This document shows positions 8,035-15,870 of a stretch of DNA of 64,000 bases, in pieces. The notes below the pieces were generated by a model. It searched no databases, had not been told where the DNA came from, and was given only the letters and a program-made list of their open reading frames with translations. The DNA lies in contig JACKBN010000003.1 in NCBI GenBank assembly GCA_020634565.1, positions 1 to 64,000 of the forward strand. The letters are read 5' to 3'. This DNA comes from Ardenticatenaceae bacterium. Lineage in GTDB: Bacteria > Chloroflexota > Anaerolineae > Promineifilales > Promineifilaceae. A program made the position numbers and the translations under genes. The stretch's first letter is position 1, and each line of letters starts with the position of its first letter.

Positions 8035-9102
8035 TTACCGGTGCAGAATCCGGACAATACGGTTATAGATAATGGCTGATATGCCCGTGGCCTTGCCGCC
8101 AACGACATTTGCAGTTCCCCAAGTATCGCCGCCGGTGGTGCTCACAAACTGAACCACGACTGTGTCAATATCTTCATAATAGTGGGCCATACTGTGGTAT
8201 CCAGGCACCCAACCGTCATGACCATATTCGTAAATTGAGGCGTAGATTGCCTGCTCATCGTCATTGAGCAATGTGCCGTCATTTAAGGCTCTCAGGAATA
8301 TGCCCACATCCTCCGCCGTGGCGATCATCGAGCCGCCAAGAAACCGGAGATCATCGTTATATTCATACCAGTAACCACTGACAACATCGTCGTATTCCAC
8401 CTCGTCGAGCGAAAAATATGTATGCGTTAAGCCGAGCGGCGCCAATATTTCATTATAGACATATTGATGGTGGCTATAGCCCAACACGTTGTCCAGGATG
8501 CGGCCAAGCAGCAGATAGTTTGTATTGGAATAACTGTAGCGCGCGTCAGGCTTAAAATCGGCTGGTTCACCAAATATCCGCGCCAGGTCCTCGTCCTCAT
8601 CTGTGTGTGGCGTGAGCCAGTCGAATTCGCTGTGGTCGGTGAAATTAGGAATGCCGCTGCGATGCTGCACCATCATTCTCACGGTAATCTGATCGGCATA
8701 TTCAATTTTGCCCACAAGTTCCGGCATGTAATCAGCGAGGGTGTCATCCAGGGACAAACTTCCGGCGGCGGCGAGTTTGGCAACGGCCGTTGCGATGTAC
8801 AGTTTATGAATACTGCCAATTTTGAACAAGGCGTGGGGATCAGCTGGTTCTTGGGTCAATTTATCTTTCCAACCAGCCGCATAAAACTGGGGTGCTTCGC
8901 CTGCCTGATCCACATAAACGATAATGCCATCCAGCCCATAATCAATCGCGTCATCAACCTGTTCTTGCACCGTATCTGGCAAGGGTGCTATCCAGGCGGG
9001 CAGCAGGTCCAAGGGGGGGATTACGATGATGGTGATTAGCCCTATGATGGGCCCGATTATTCTAAGCATGCGAACGATACGGGTCTTATTGAGATTTTCC
9101 AT
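8035..9102 (-). CDS. Membrane-anchored beta-lactamase-fold serine hydrolase
   Basis: A 355-residue penicillin-binding/beta-lactamase-fold hydrolase (class C or EstB type). An N-terminal hydrophobic segment (IIGPIIGLITIIVIPPL) anchors or exports it. Catalytic motif 1 is S-I-H-K in KIGSIHKLY and motif 2 is Y-S-N in RYSNTNYLLLGRI; a C-terminal GYHS stretch takes the place of the usual HxG. The start at 9102 is set by AAGGAGC nine bases upstream; an upstream in-frame start at 9126 lacks one. The next gene upstream encodes a related lipoprotein, so the two look like an ancient duplication. Substrate (D-Ala peptides, esters or lactams) cannot be told from sequence. Confidence 0.85.
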   Translation of the reverse strand: MENLNKTRIVRMLRIIGPIIGLITIIVIPPLDLLPAWIAPLPDTVQEQVDDAIDYGLDGIIVYVDQAGEAPQFYAAGWKDKLTQEPADPHALFKIGSIHKLYIATAVAKLAAAGSLSLDDTLADYMPELVGKIEYADQITVRMMVQHRSGIPNFTDHSEFDWLTPHTDEDEDLARIFGEPADFKPDARYSYSNTNYLLLGRILDNVLGYSHHQYVYNEILAPLGLTHTYFSLDEVEYDDVVSGYWYEYNDDLRFLGGSMIATAEDVGIFLRALNDGTLLNDDEQAIYASIYEYGHDGWVPGYHSMAHYYEDIDTVVVQFVSTTGGDTWGTANVVGGKATGISAIIYNRIVRILHR

Positions 9103-9240
9103 AACTTTTTTGCTCCTTACTAACATCTTTGGCTCCCTGGAAATTCACAAGGGTACACGCAAAATATGGGGCGAAGTGGCGGCTTTTACCAGAACAGTAT
9201 CGGTAAAAGCCGCCATTCCCCATTTACTTTTCCCGGCTTA

Positions 9241-10599
9241 TCACTCCGCCGCACTCAGCAGCGGCAGCACCGGATTCATGATATCGGCCTGACTTTCTTC
9301 GGGACCAGCCGCATCGATGTTATAGAACATCACCACAACGGTGTCGAACTCAGGCGAATAGTTGAGCACCGAACGAAAACCGGCAATATAGCCTGCGTGC
9401 CCCATATATCCTTCCTGGAGCATGATGCCCAGACCGTAGGCGCTGTTGGGCGCGGGGATTGTCATCGCCGCCACCGTTTCCGGGTTGTCAAACAGTTCAC
9501 CACCGAACAAACCACGGGCAAAGGCAATCAGGTCTGGTGCGGTAGAAACCAGGCCACCGGCCGACCAGCCAACCGATTCATGCAAATCCGTCACGTCGGT
9601 CATGGCATCCCCGGAAACTGTGTAGCCGTGCACCACATCAGCCAGTGGCGCTTCGTAACAATCCAGGAAGGTGGAGGTCATGCCCAGTGGTTCATAGATG
9701 TTTGTGCGATACGCTTCGGCGAGGGGCATCTCCGTCGCCGTTTCGATGATCATGCCCAGCAGCGTGTAGTTGGTGTTGCTGTAGCGCCATTGTGTGCCTG
9801 GCTCAAACTGAGCCTCTTTGCCGTAAACGTAGCGGGCCAGCGTGTCGTTGGGGTCCCGTGCAACACAGTCCAGCGTTACGTTGCCAGTGGCCTCGTCCAC
9901 CACCATCGCGGTGAAGAGATCAGCGTAATATGCTTCGTGCTCGACGACGTTAAACAGGCCAGAGGTGTGCGTCAGCAGGTGGCGCACCGTGATTTCGTCG
10001 CCATAGGGCAGCTGCTCGGCGACTTCTGGCAACCACAGCGCCAGCGGATCGTCTAGAGTCAGCACGCCGTCTTCCGCCAATTGCATAATGACCACGGCGG
10101 TAAACATTTTGGTGATGCTGCCAATCCGAAATGCGCCTTCTGGTGACATTGGAGCGCCTTCTGCAAGGTTGGCGGAACCACTGGCTCCGGCAAACTGGTA
10201 CTCTGGCGCGTCGATCCAGGCGACCATGCCGGGCGGAATTGTGCCTGCGGTCAGTGCGTCCATTGTTGCTTGAATTTCCGCAACAACCTCGGGCGGGAAC
10301 GCCTGCGGGTCATCTTGGGCGATGGCAGCGTCGCTTTCCGCTGGTGCCTCTTCAGCAATATCTTCTTGGGTGGTTGGCTCGGCGTCTTCAGAGATGGTTT
10401 CGTCGCTTTCCACGGATGTCTCCGTAGCAACCTCTGGAGTAACCGTCGGCTCGACGGCTTCGGTGACGTCGTCCATTTCTACGGGGGTTTCCGTCGCATT
10501 ATCGGCGGGAACTGCTTGCGGTTCGTCCTGGGTGCTGCTATTGCAACCGATTAGCAGCAGGAACAATAAGGTTAAGATCAAGATTAGTTTTTTATTCAT
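9241..10599 (-). CDS. Lipoprotein beta-lactamase-fold serine hydrolase
   Basis: A 452-residue exported lipoprotein with lipobox LIGC at residues 16-19. An acidic Thr/Glu-rich linker runs to about 110, then a serine hydrolase domain: S-I-T-K in RIGSITKMF, Y-S-N in RYSNTNYTLLG, and HAGYIAG near the C-terminus. D-alanyl-D-alanine carboxypeptidase or esterase activity is usual for this family. GAGGAAA precedes the ATG. It is followed by the shorter membrane-anchored homologue. The gene has only one palindrome copy nearby, in the 24-base palindrome upstream. Confidence 0.87.
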   Translation of the reverse strand: MNKKLILILTLLFLLLIGCNSSTQDEPQAVPADNATETPVEMDDVTEAVEPTVTPEVATETSVESDETISEDAEPTTQEDIAEEAPAESDAAIAQDDPQAFPPEVVAEIQATMDALTAGTIPPGMVAWIDAPEYQFAGASGSANLAEGAPMSPEGAFRIGSITKMFTAVVIMQLAEDGVLTLDDPLALWLPEVAEQLPYGDEITVRHLLTHTSGLFNVVEHEAYYADLFTAMVVDEATGNVTLDCVARDPNDTLARYVYGKEAQFEPGTQWRYSNTNYTLLGMIIETATEMPLAEAYRTNIYEPLGMTSTFLDCYEAPLADVVHGYTVSGDAMTDVTDLHESVGWSAGGLVSTAPDLIAFARGLFGGELFDNPETVAAMTIPAPNSAYGLGIMLQEGYMGHAGYIAGFRSVLNYSPEFDTVVVMFYNIDAAGPEESQADIMNPVLPLLSAAE

Positions 10600-10640
10600 G
10601 GTAATTTCCTCGATAGATTTGATTTTTTTACTGAGTGAGT

Positions 10641-10664
10641 GTAGGGAAACGGCCGTTTCCCTAC
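10641..10664. terminator. 24-base perfect palindrome containing ACGGCCGT
   Basis: GTAGGGAAACGG followed directly by its complement makes a perfect 24-base palindrome centred on the iterated octamer. It lies between the stop codon of the MDR oxidoreductase and the start of the lipoprotein hydrolase. It could act as terminator or as a protein-binding site; no T-run is present on the minus strand. Confidence 0.5.
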
Positions 10665-10700
10665 CTAAAAATTAGCTAACGATTGGCTATCAATCGCGTA

Positions 10701-11669
10701 TCAGGCCACGGTAATGACCACGCTGCCTTGCTTGCGCCCTGTTTCAAAGTAGCGATAGGCTTCGGCCGTTTGTGCCAGTGGATAACTTCTATCAACGAGC
10801 GCTTTTAATTGGCCAGCCTCCATCAGCTCGGTGAGAAAACGCAGGTCTTTGGCCCGTTCACTAGCTGGTCGCAGACCGGCGAAGGTGATTTTGGCCTTTT
10901 TGCGGCCTACGATTGAGGTCCAGAGCATGTTCAGCACGATGCTGGGCGAGAGCACGGTGGACAAGTAGATGCCATTTTCTTTGAGAAGGTGTTTAGAACG
11001 GCCGTAACTACTATTGCCAGCCACATCAAAAACAATGTCATAGGTCTCGCCGCTCTTGGTGAAATCCTCATGCTTGTAATCGATGACCTTGTCTGCGCCC
11101 AACGATTGCACAAATGCCATTTTTTCTGTGCTGCACACGCCGGTTACTTCGGCACCTGCCTGTTTGGCCAACTGCACCGCATAGCTGCCAACGCTGCCCG
11201 ACGCGCCGTTGATCAGCACTTTTTGGCCGCTCTGAATTTGCCCCTCGTCTCTGAGAAACGGCAGGGCGGTGAGTACCGCATTGGTAGCGACGGCTTCTTC
11301 GTAGGTGATGCTGGCTGGTTTGAGTGCCAACGCCCCATCTTCGGGCAAGCAGATGTACTCGGCGTGGGTGCCAAAATCGGCCGTTGCCCCAAAAACCTGG
11401 TCCCCTTTTTTGAATAAGGTGACATCTTTACCCACGGCTTCAACTTCCCCGGCCAACGTGGAACCCAGCACAGGCCGTTTGGGGGTTTTGAGACCGGTGT
11501 AAAAACGGCCGCTTAATGACGCGCCCTGACGGAATGTGCTGTCAACGGCCGTTACCGTCGTGGCCTCAATGCGTATCAAAACTTCATTATCTTTAGGGGT
11601 TGGTTTTGCCACTTCTTTGAGCTGCAAAACATCGGCTGAGCCATATTCGGTATAAACAATTGCTTTCAT
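10701..11669 (-). CDS. Zinc-free MDR oxidoreductase (quinone reductase-like)
   Basis: A 322-residue NAD(P)-dependent medium-chain dehydrogenase/reductase. The N-terminal GroES-like domain starts MKAIVYTEYGS. A Rossmann fold with GASGSVGSYAVQLAK near 155-169 binds NADPH. No zinc-ligand cysteine cluster is seen, which fits the quinone oxidoreductase branch. It resembles the oxidoreductase at 13843-14844, and each is followed or preceded by a DUF4386 protein. The pair may belong to a stress or xenobiotic regulon under the nearby LuxR regulators; that is inference. Confidence 0.88.
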   Translation of the reverse strand: MKAIVYTEYGSADVLQLKEVAKPTPKDNEVLIRIEATTVTAVDSTFRQGASLSGRFYTGLKTPKRPVLGSTLAGEVEAVGKDVTLFKKGDQVFGATADFGTHAEYICLPEDGALALKPASITYEEAVATNAVLTALPFLRDEGQIQSGQKVLINGASGSVGSYAVQLAKQAGAEVTGVCSTEKMAFVQSLGADKVIDYKHEDFTKSGETYDIVFDVAGNSSYGRSKHLLKENGIYLSTVLSPSIVLNMLWTSIVGRKKAKITFAGLRPASERAKDLRFLTELMEAGQLKALVDRSYPLAQTAEAYRYFETGRKQGSVVITVA

Positions 11670-11772
11670 GAGGGTTTCCTTCTTCCCAAGGCCCAGCCGC
11701 CTCGTTTCCTGCCAGGTCTTGGAGAACTAATATTTATTTTGCTATTCGGATTGTCTGGAGAGTTTCGAGTTT

Positions 11773-12507
11773 TTAGGCAGTCTCAAGCGCCAGCGTTCGC
11801 GTTTGCCAGCGATCCATGTTGACACCTTTCACCAGCAGCCAGATGGGAAAGGCAATTTCGGCAAGGGCGATGACGGCGGCAATCAGGCCGGGGGTGGCGG
11901 TGTAGCTGGAGACCAGCAGCAGGCCGGTGGCGTCGAACAGGTAGCCAATCCCGGCAGCGATGAACAGGAAGCCCAGTACCTTGGGGAAGTAGCCCGACTG
12001 CACAATCAGGTAGCCCAGAATCAGCACGTGGGGTACCAGGAAGGCGATGCCAATCGTAAAACCGATGCTGTGCGCGTCTAGGAACAGCGTCACCAGTGCG
12101 TTTATCTGGTCGGGGCTGAAGGCGGTTGCCAGACTGCCACCATTGAGCAACTGAAAGACAAAGTAGTAGTTGAGCAGGTTCAGACCGTGAATGATGGTCA
12201 TCGCCAGACGAGAAACGGCCGCTACCAACGACAGCGTTTTGTTCACCGGCTTTAGCAGCACATACAGCACCACGGCCAGCACAATTTCGCTCAGCAAAAT
12301 AATCAGCTCACTGCCCACCGTGCCCAGGCGAAAGGTGTTTTCGTCGGCGGCGATGTTGGCGGCTGTGGCCGCGGCATCCCCTGCTACAATGAACTGCTCG
12401 GGGATGACCATGTGGGCAAAAATGGCGGCGACGGTGATGACCAGGTACAGCACACCAGCAAAACGAGCATAAGCGGACGGGGACATTTCACGAATATTGG
12501 TTTTCAT
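11773..12507 (-). CDS. DUF4386 family membrane protein
   Basis: A 244-residue integral membrane protein with about six hydrophobic segments. The family signature is visible: YARFAGVLYLVITVAAIFAHM at the N-terminus, LSEIVLAVVLYVLLKPVNKTL in the middle, then GLNLLNYY. The molecular role of DUF4386 is unknown. It lies 12 bases after the small 74-residue protein, probably in one transcript. A second member of the family is at 15009-15704. Confidence 0.85.
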   Translation of the reverse strand: MKTNIREMSPSAYARFAGVLYLVITVAAIFAHMVIPEQFIVAGDAAATAANIAADENTFRLGTVGSELIILLSEIVLAVVLYVLLKPVNKTLSLVAAVSRLAMTIIHGLNLLNYYFVFQLLNGGSLATAFSPDQINALVTLFLDAHSIGFTIGIAFLVPHVLILGYLIVQSGYFPKVLGFLFIAAGIGYLFDATGLLLVSSYTATPGLIAAVIALAEIAFPIWLLVKGVNMDRWQTRTLALETA

Positions 12508-12519
12508 CTCAAATTCTCC

Positions 12520-12744
12520 TTATGGATTGATGGGGTTGATGGAGAGCAGCGGCAAGCCTAGGTCACGTACTTTTTTGAGTAAGCCGTGCAGGGCGGCCTG
12601 GTCAGCAACCGAACCGGTGAGAATCGTCTCGCCGTCTTCGGTCTGGGTGATGGTCAGGCCATCGAACCAACTGGCCCAGCGCGTATCCAGATGCCCCTGA
12701 AGGCGTATCTCAAATATTTCTGGTTGGGGTTGCTTGGTTTCCAT
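12520..12744 (-). CDS. Small conserved protein, paralogue of the protein at 24-251
   Basis: A 74-residue soluble protein with GHLDTRWASWFDG, the DGETILTGS core, DQAALHGLLKK and tail SINPINP. It matches the protein at the left edge of the window over nearly its whole length. It is translated just ahead of the DUF4386 gene. The family is not recognised. The length and lack of a signal suggest a small cytoplasmic accessory or sensor domain. Confidence 0.8.
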   Translation of the reverse strand: METKQPQPEIFEIRLQGHLDTRWASWFDGLTITQTEDGETILTGSVADQAALHGLLKKVRDLGLPLLSINPINP

Positions 12745-12823
12745 TGCTGCCTCAGTCTCCTGTGGCTGTGGCTTTTTAGCCTCGCCACTGCCTTAACTTC
12801 AATGCCTGGAGAATACTAATTAA

Positions 12824-12877
12824 TGTGGTGAGTGGTCATCACCAGATGTGGTGATTGATGTGGTGATTTGTGTGGTG
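12824..12877. repeat. Four direct repeats of TGTGGTGA upstream of the small protein gene
   Basis: TGTGGTGA occurs at 12824, 12846, 12858 and 12870. The last three are spaced exactly 12 bases, and the first is also in the 5' region of the small protein gene. On the coding (minus) strand they read TCACCACA. Iterated sites of this sort are usually binding sites for a regulator; the neighbouring LuxR proteins are candidates. Confidence 0.55.
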
Positions 12878-12884
12878 ACGGCCG

Positions 12885-13370
12885 TTACAAAATCGCATTC
12901 CTAAGCGCCAGTGCTGGTAGCAGGCAGACCACGAGGTACGCCAGATTAACAGCGGCTCTTAGCCAAAACGGCCGTTGTCCCAAATCCATCCCCGCAACGC
13001 GCCCCACTACAGCACCCATGCCCAGCAGCACAAACCAGGGCGTGAACAAAAAGGCGGGCGACCACCTAACCGCCATCGTGGCCAAATCGTGCAGGCCACC
13101 GGAGATGGCAAACGTCAGGATGAAGGCTACGGCTGGCGGCAGCACCCGGCGCAGCGGCGCATACACATAGCGGCCCAGGCCATACCCCCAAATTGGATTC
13201 CAATATTGCCAGAACCCGGCAAAGGAAGCGGCACCGAAAGAACGTTCGAGCATGTTGCGTAGGGAACGGCCGTCTCCCAACGGAACGCCGTTGCGTAGCA
13301 CAACATATTCCTCTAGCGTGTAACCTTGCCACCTTCGCGCCTCTGGTTTTTCTGCTTCACTCTTGTTCAT
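12885..13370 (-). CDS. Membrane protein, possibly MBOAT-like C-terminal fragment
   Basis: A 161-residue protein with about four hydrophobic segments. FWQYWNPIWGYGLGRYVYAPLRR and the His in SGGLHDL resemble the conserved block of membrane-bound O-acyltransferases, which normally are twice as long or more. It is therefore either a short family member or a remnant. The start at 13370 follows AAAGGA; an in-frame ATG at 13403 lacks a site. It lies 29 bases after the interrupted membrane gene at 13400-13846, apparently in the same transcript. Confidence 0.6.
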   Translation of the reverse strand: MNKSEAEKPEARRWQGYTLEEYVVLRNGVPLGDGRSLRNMLERSFGAASFAGFWQYWNPIWGYGLGRYVYAPLRRVLPPAVAFILTFAISGGLHDLATMAVRWSPAFLFTPWFVLLGMGAVVGRVAGMDLGQRPFWLRAAVNLAYLVVCLLPALALRNAIL

Positions 13371-13399
13371 GTGGTTAAATCCTTTTTTCCTGAAACAAT

Positions 13400-13846
13400 T
13401 CAAATTCGGAACGGGTAATGTTCGTGTTGTTCGGGTGTGAGATTGAGAAAGTTATTTGTGTAAAAATTAAGCGTCAGTCTAATAAAAATGACGACGGTAA
13501 AGGTGATAAAGCCCGTGCTGTAGGCCATCGTTGTAAAAAAGGGCAGCAAGAACACCCAGAATGTTAGGTTGTAAGCTTGCCTAATCAGTGAAAGTGGATG
13601 TGTGAATGCCTGTTTACCTGAAACGGTGTTGGAACTATTTTGCCGAAGCCACGCGAACCGCGTGACTGTATGTAGCTCAATAACCAGTCAAAAAAGCGCC
13701 CCGAAAATCGAAAGTCCAATCAAACCACCCCTTCCCGACCAAATCGAGGTGGAAAAAGCGACGACCACATAGATTAAGGTGGGAAATCCCACACCGAGAG
13801 AGAGCAAATTATTCCAGCGTACGGTTAAGAAATTTTCTTTTGTCAT
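13400..13846 (-). pseudogene. Small membrane protein interrupted by an in-frame TGA
   Basis: The ATG at 13846 overlaps the stop codon of the upstream oxidoreductase (ATGA). It opens 52 codons of a membrane protein ending GLSIFGALF, then TGA at 13688-13690. The same frame then continues open for 95 more codons (LVIELHTVTRFAWLRQ, later YNLTFWVFLLPFFTTMAYS) to a TGA at 13400. The continuation is hydrophobic and membrane-like, so one 148-residue protein was probably intended. TGG to TGA is the simplest change. Recoding, a real nonsense mutation or a base error are all possible. The family is not recognised. Confidence 0.7.
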
Positions 13847-14844
13847 TGGTTGTTTTGCTCCATGGTGATGACCACTTTTCCCTGGGCGCGTCCTTTTCCC
13901 ATGTAGTGGTAAGCGTCCGCTGCTTCGCTTAACGGATAGCATCTATCAATAACAGGTTTAACTTTGCCTGCTTCAATCAGATCTTTGATGAAAACGAGAT
14001 CGTTTTTGTTTGGTTTTACCAACATGCCACCCATTTTCTGGCGCCCAGTCATTGAGATGAAGGGGCCGATCATGGTCGCTTGCAGACTTTGCGTCATGGT
14101 GCCGCCGGTAGCGACATAAATTCCCTCGGGGCTTAAGGCACGCTTGTAATCTGAAATCGGGTGATAGCCGTTGGCGGCCAGAATCAGGTCATACTGCTGG
14201 CCGTTTTGGGTGAAATCTTCCTGGGTGTAATCAATGACGTGATCGGCTCCTAACAAACATACTAACTCGATGTTGCGCGTGCTGCAAACGGCCGTTACCT
14301 CCGCCCCCAACGCTTTCGCAATCTGCACCGCATACAACCCCACCCCGCCAGATGCCCCATTAATCAAAACTTTTTGCCCCGGCTGAATCTTTCCTTTATC
14401 ACGAAGTCCCTGCAAGGCAACAACGGCCGATTCCGGCACGGCGGCGGCTTCCTCGAAAGTTAAATTGGTCGGTTTCAGCGCGATGGCACTCTCTGGAACA
14501 GCAACATATTCAGCAAAAGCGCCCCAGCTAGCCACCGACAGGTCGCCAAACACCTCGTCCCCAAGTTGAAACTGGGTAACGTTTTGACCAACTGCTACCA
14601 CCCGCCCCGCCATCTCTTTGCCAGGAATCATGTTTTTGGGTTCTAACAGACCGGTGGCAAAGCGAGTCACGAATGGCTCACCTTTCAAGACAATCACATC
14701 ACCAGCTGTTATGGCTGCCGCGTGAACTTTTATCAAGACCTCGTTGTTCTTAGGGGTAGGTTTTTCTACCTCTGCCAACTGAAGAACCTCAGGGGAACCG
14801 TATTTTGTGGTCACAATTGCTTTCATTGTTGCAGTCATATTCAT
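13843..14844 (-). CDS. Zinc-free MDR oxidoreductase (quinone reductase-like)
   Basis: A 333-residue relative of the 10701-11669 enzyme. The GroES-like domain begins at MKAIVTTKYGSPEVLQLAEV. The NADPH-binding motif is INGASGGVGLYAVQIAKALGAEVTAVCS. No zinc site is seen. AAGGAG sits very close to the first ATG (14844), so translation may start at the Met two codons on (14838). Its stop overlaps the start of the interrupted membrane gene. It is the second MDR in a cluster that also has a second DUF4386 gene. Confidence 0.88.
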   Translation of the reverse strand: MNMTATMKAIVTTKYGSPEVLQLAEVEKPTPKNNEVLIKVHAAAITAGDVIVLKGEPFVTRFATGLLEPKNMIPGKEMAGRVVAVGQNVTQFQLGDEVFGDLSVASWGAFAEYVAVPESAIALKPTNLTFEEAAAVPESAVVALQGLRDKGKIQPGQKVLINGASGGVGLYAVQIAKALGAEVTAVCSTRNIELVCLLGADHVIDYTQEDFTQNGQQYDLILAANGYHPISDYKRALSPEGIYVATGGTMTQSLQATMIGPFISMTGRQKMGGMLVKPNKNDLVFIKDLIEAGKVKPVIDRCYPLSEAADAYHYMGKGRAQGKVVITMEQNNQ

Positions 14845-14943
14845 TACTCCTTAATTCGTCTCATTTTTATTGCCGCCTGGTTTCGATAGACAGTCCAGGC
14901 GGCCTCACTTGGAAAACTTAGTGTTCGTTCGTAAATTGTTTCC

Positions 14944-14991
14944 GTAGGGCGGATTGGTAATCCGCCTGGCCGGAATATCATTCCAGCCTAC
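14944..14991. repeat. GGCGGATT hairpin pair after the DUF4386 gene
   Basis: GGCGGATT and AATCCGCC form an 8-base stem with a 3-base loop (14949-14967 approximately), followed by GGAAT/ATTCC and enclosed by GTAGG and CCTAC. A close relative with stem GGTCGGATT is at 46846-46866, so it is a dispersed intergenic hairpin family. It lies just past the DUF4386 stop codon and may end its transcript. Confidence 0.55.
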
Positions 14992-15008
14992 AAAAAGGGA
15001 AGTTGTTT

Positions 15009-15704
15009 TTAGACAATTACTAAGTTTTGCTCTGTAGAACTGGTTGCCACTGAGTCGAAGCCTTTGAAGATGAGCCAAAGGCTCAAAGCAATTTCAAATA
15101 AACCACCGGGAATCGCCAGCATGACACCCACACTGCTCCCGAAAAGCTCGAAAATGGTTCCGGCGAAAAACACGGCATAGCCAATAAAACCCCAGACAGA
15201 AAATACCGGAGAGACGATTTTCGATTTGTAGAGAACGGCGACAAACAACAAGCCACCCAACCCCCAGATCGCCATCCCGATCTGGTAAGCGTAAAACCCG
15301 CCCATTTTGAGGATTTCGCCGATGGTTACAAAATGATCCGTGGCGGCAGCGCCAGCGTTTACATACGCACTACTCAAGGGAATGAGTAACATCAAGAAAA
15401 TCCCACTGACGACGATCACGGTGGTTGAAGCGATGGCGAAACTCAGATAGCCATAGGTCAAGTTCTGGTGGAATGGCTTCAAGATGGGCATGAGCAGGAC
15501 CGGCAGCCCGATATTGACAAAGGTATGCACCAGGGCGATAAGAATGACACCAACGATAATGGTTGTGCGGTTGGCATTGACATCGGTGAGAAAATCAGGG
15601 GTGCTGGTAATCGAACCTATCATGCCACTGCCAATTCCATACGCTAAAAAGGCGATGATAAAAAAGATACCCCAAAGTCTGGCTGCGTTTCTGTGTGTAA
15701 ACAT
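15009..15704 (-). CDS. DUF4386 family membrane protein
   Basis: A 231-residue integral membrane protein, about six hydrophobic segments, starting AARLWGIFFIIAFLAYGIGSG and containing the Gly-rich GGLLFVAVLYKSK and FGSSVGVMLAIPGG segments of the family. The role is unknown. It follows the second LuxR regulator in the same direction and precedes an MDR oxidoreductase. This is the same trio seen at 10.7-12.5 kb. Confidence 0.8.
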   Translation of the reverse strand: MFTHRNAARLWGIFFIIAFLAYGIGSGMIGSITSTPDFLTDVNANRTTIIVGVILIALVHTFVNIGLPVLLMPILKPFHQNLTYGYLSFAIASTTVIVVSGIFLMLLIPLSSAYVNAGAAATDHFVTIGEILKMGGFYAYQIGMAIWGLGGLLFVAVLYKSKIVSPVFSVWGFIGYAVFFAGTIFELFGSSVGVMLAIPGGLFEIALSLWLIFKGFDSVATSSTEQNLVIV

Positions 15705-15870
15705 TTTTCACTCTCCATTTCTTAGAATTATTTGCGTTGAACTGATTTCACGATTTGATTGTGTCTTGCTGCGTGTTGTTCAATGTACAGAGAGTGTATA
15801 AATTCAGGCAGTAAAGCACCTCCTCCCATGGGGGGAGAAAGGGGGGGAGATTGAGGTTTAAGGGGGGGAG

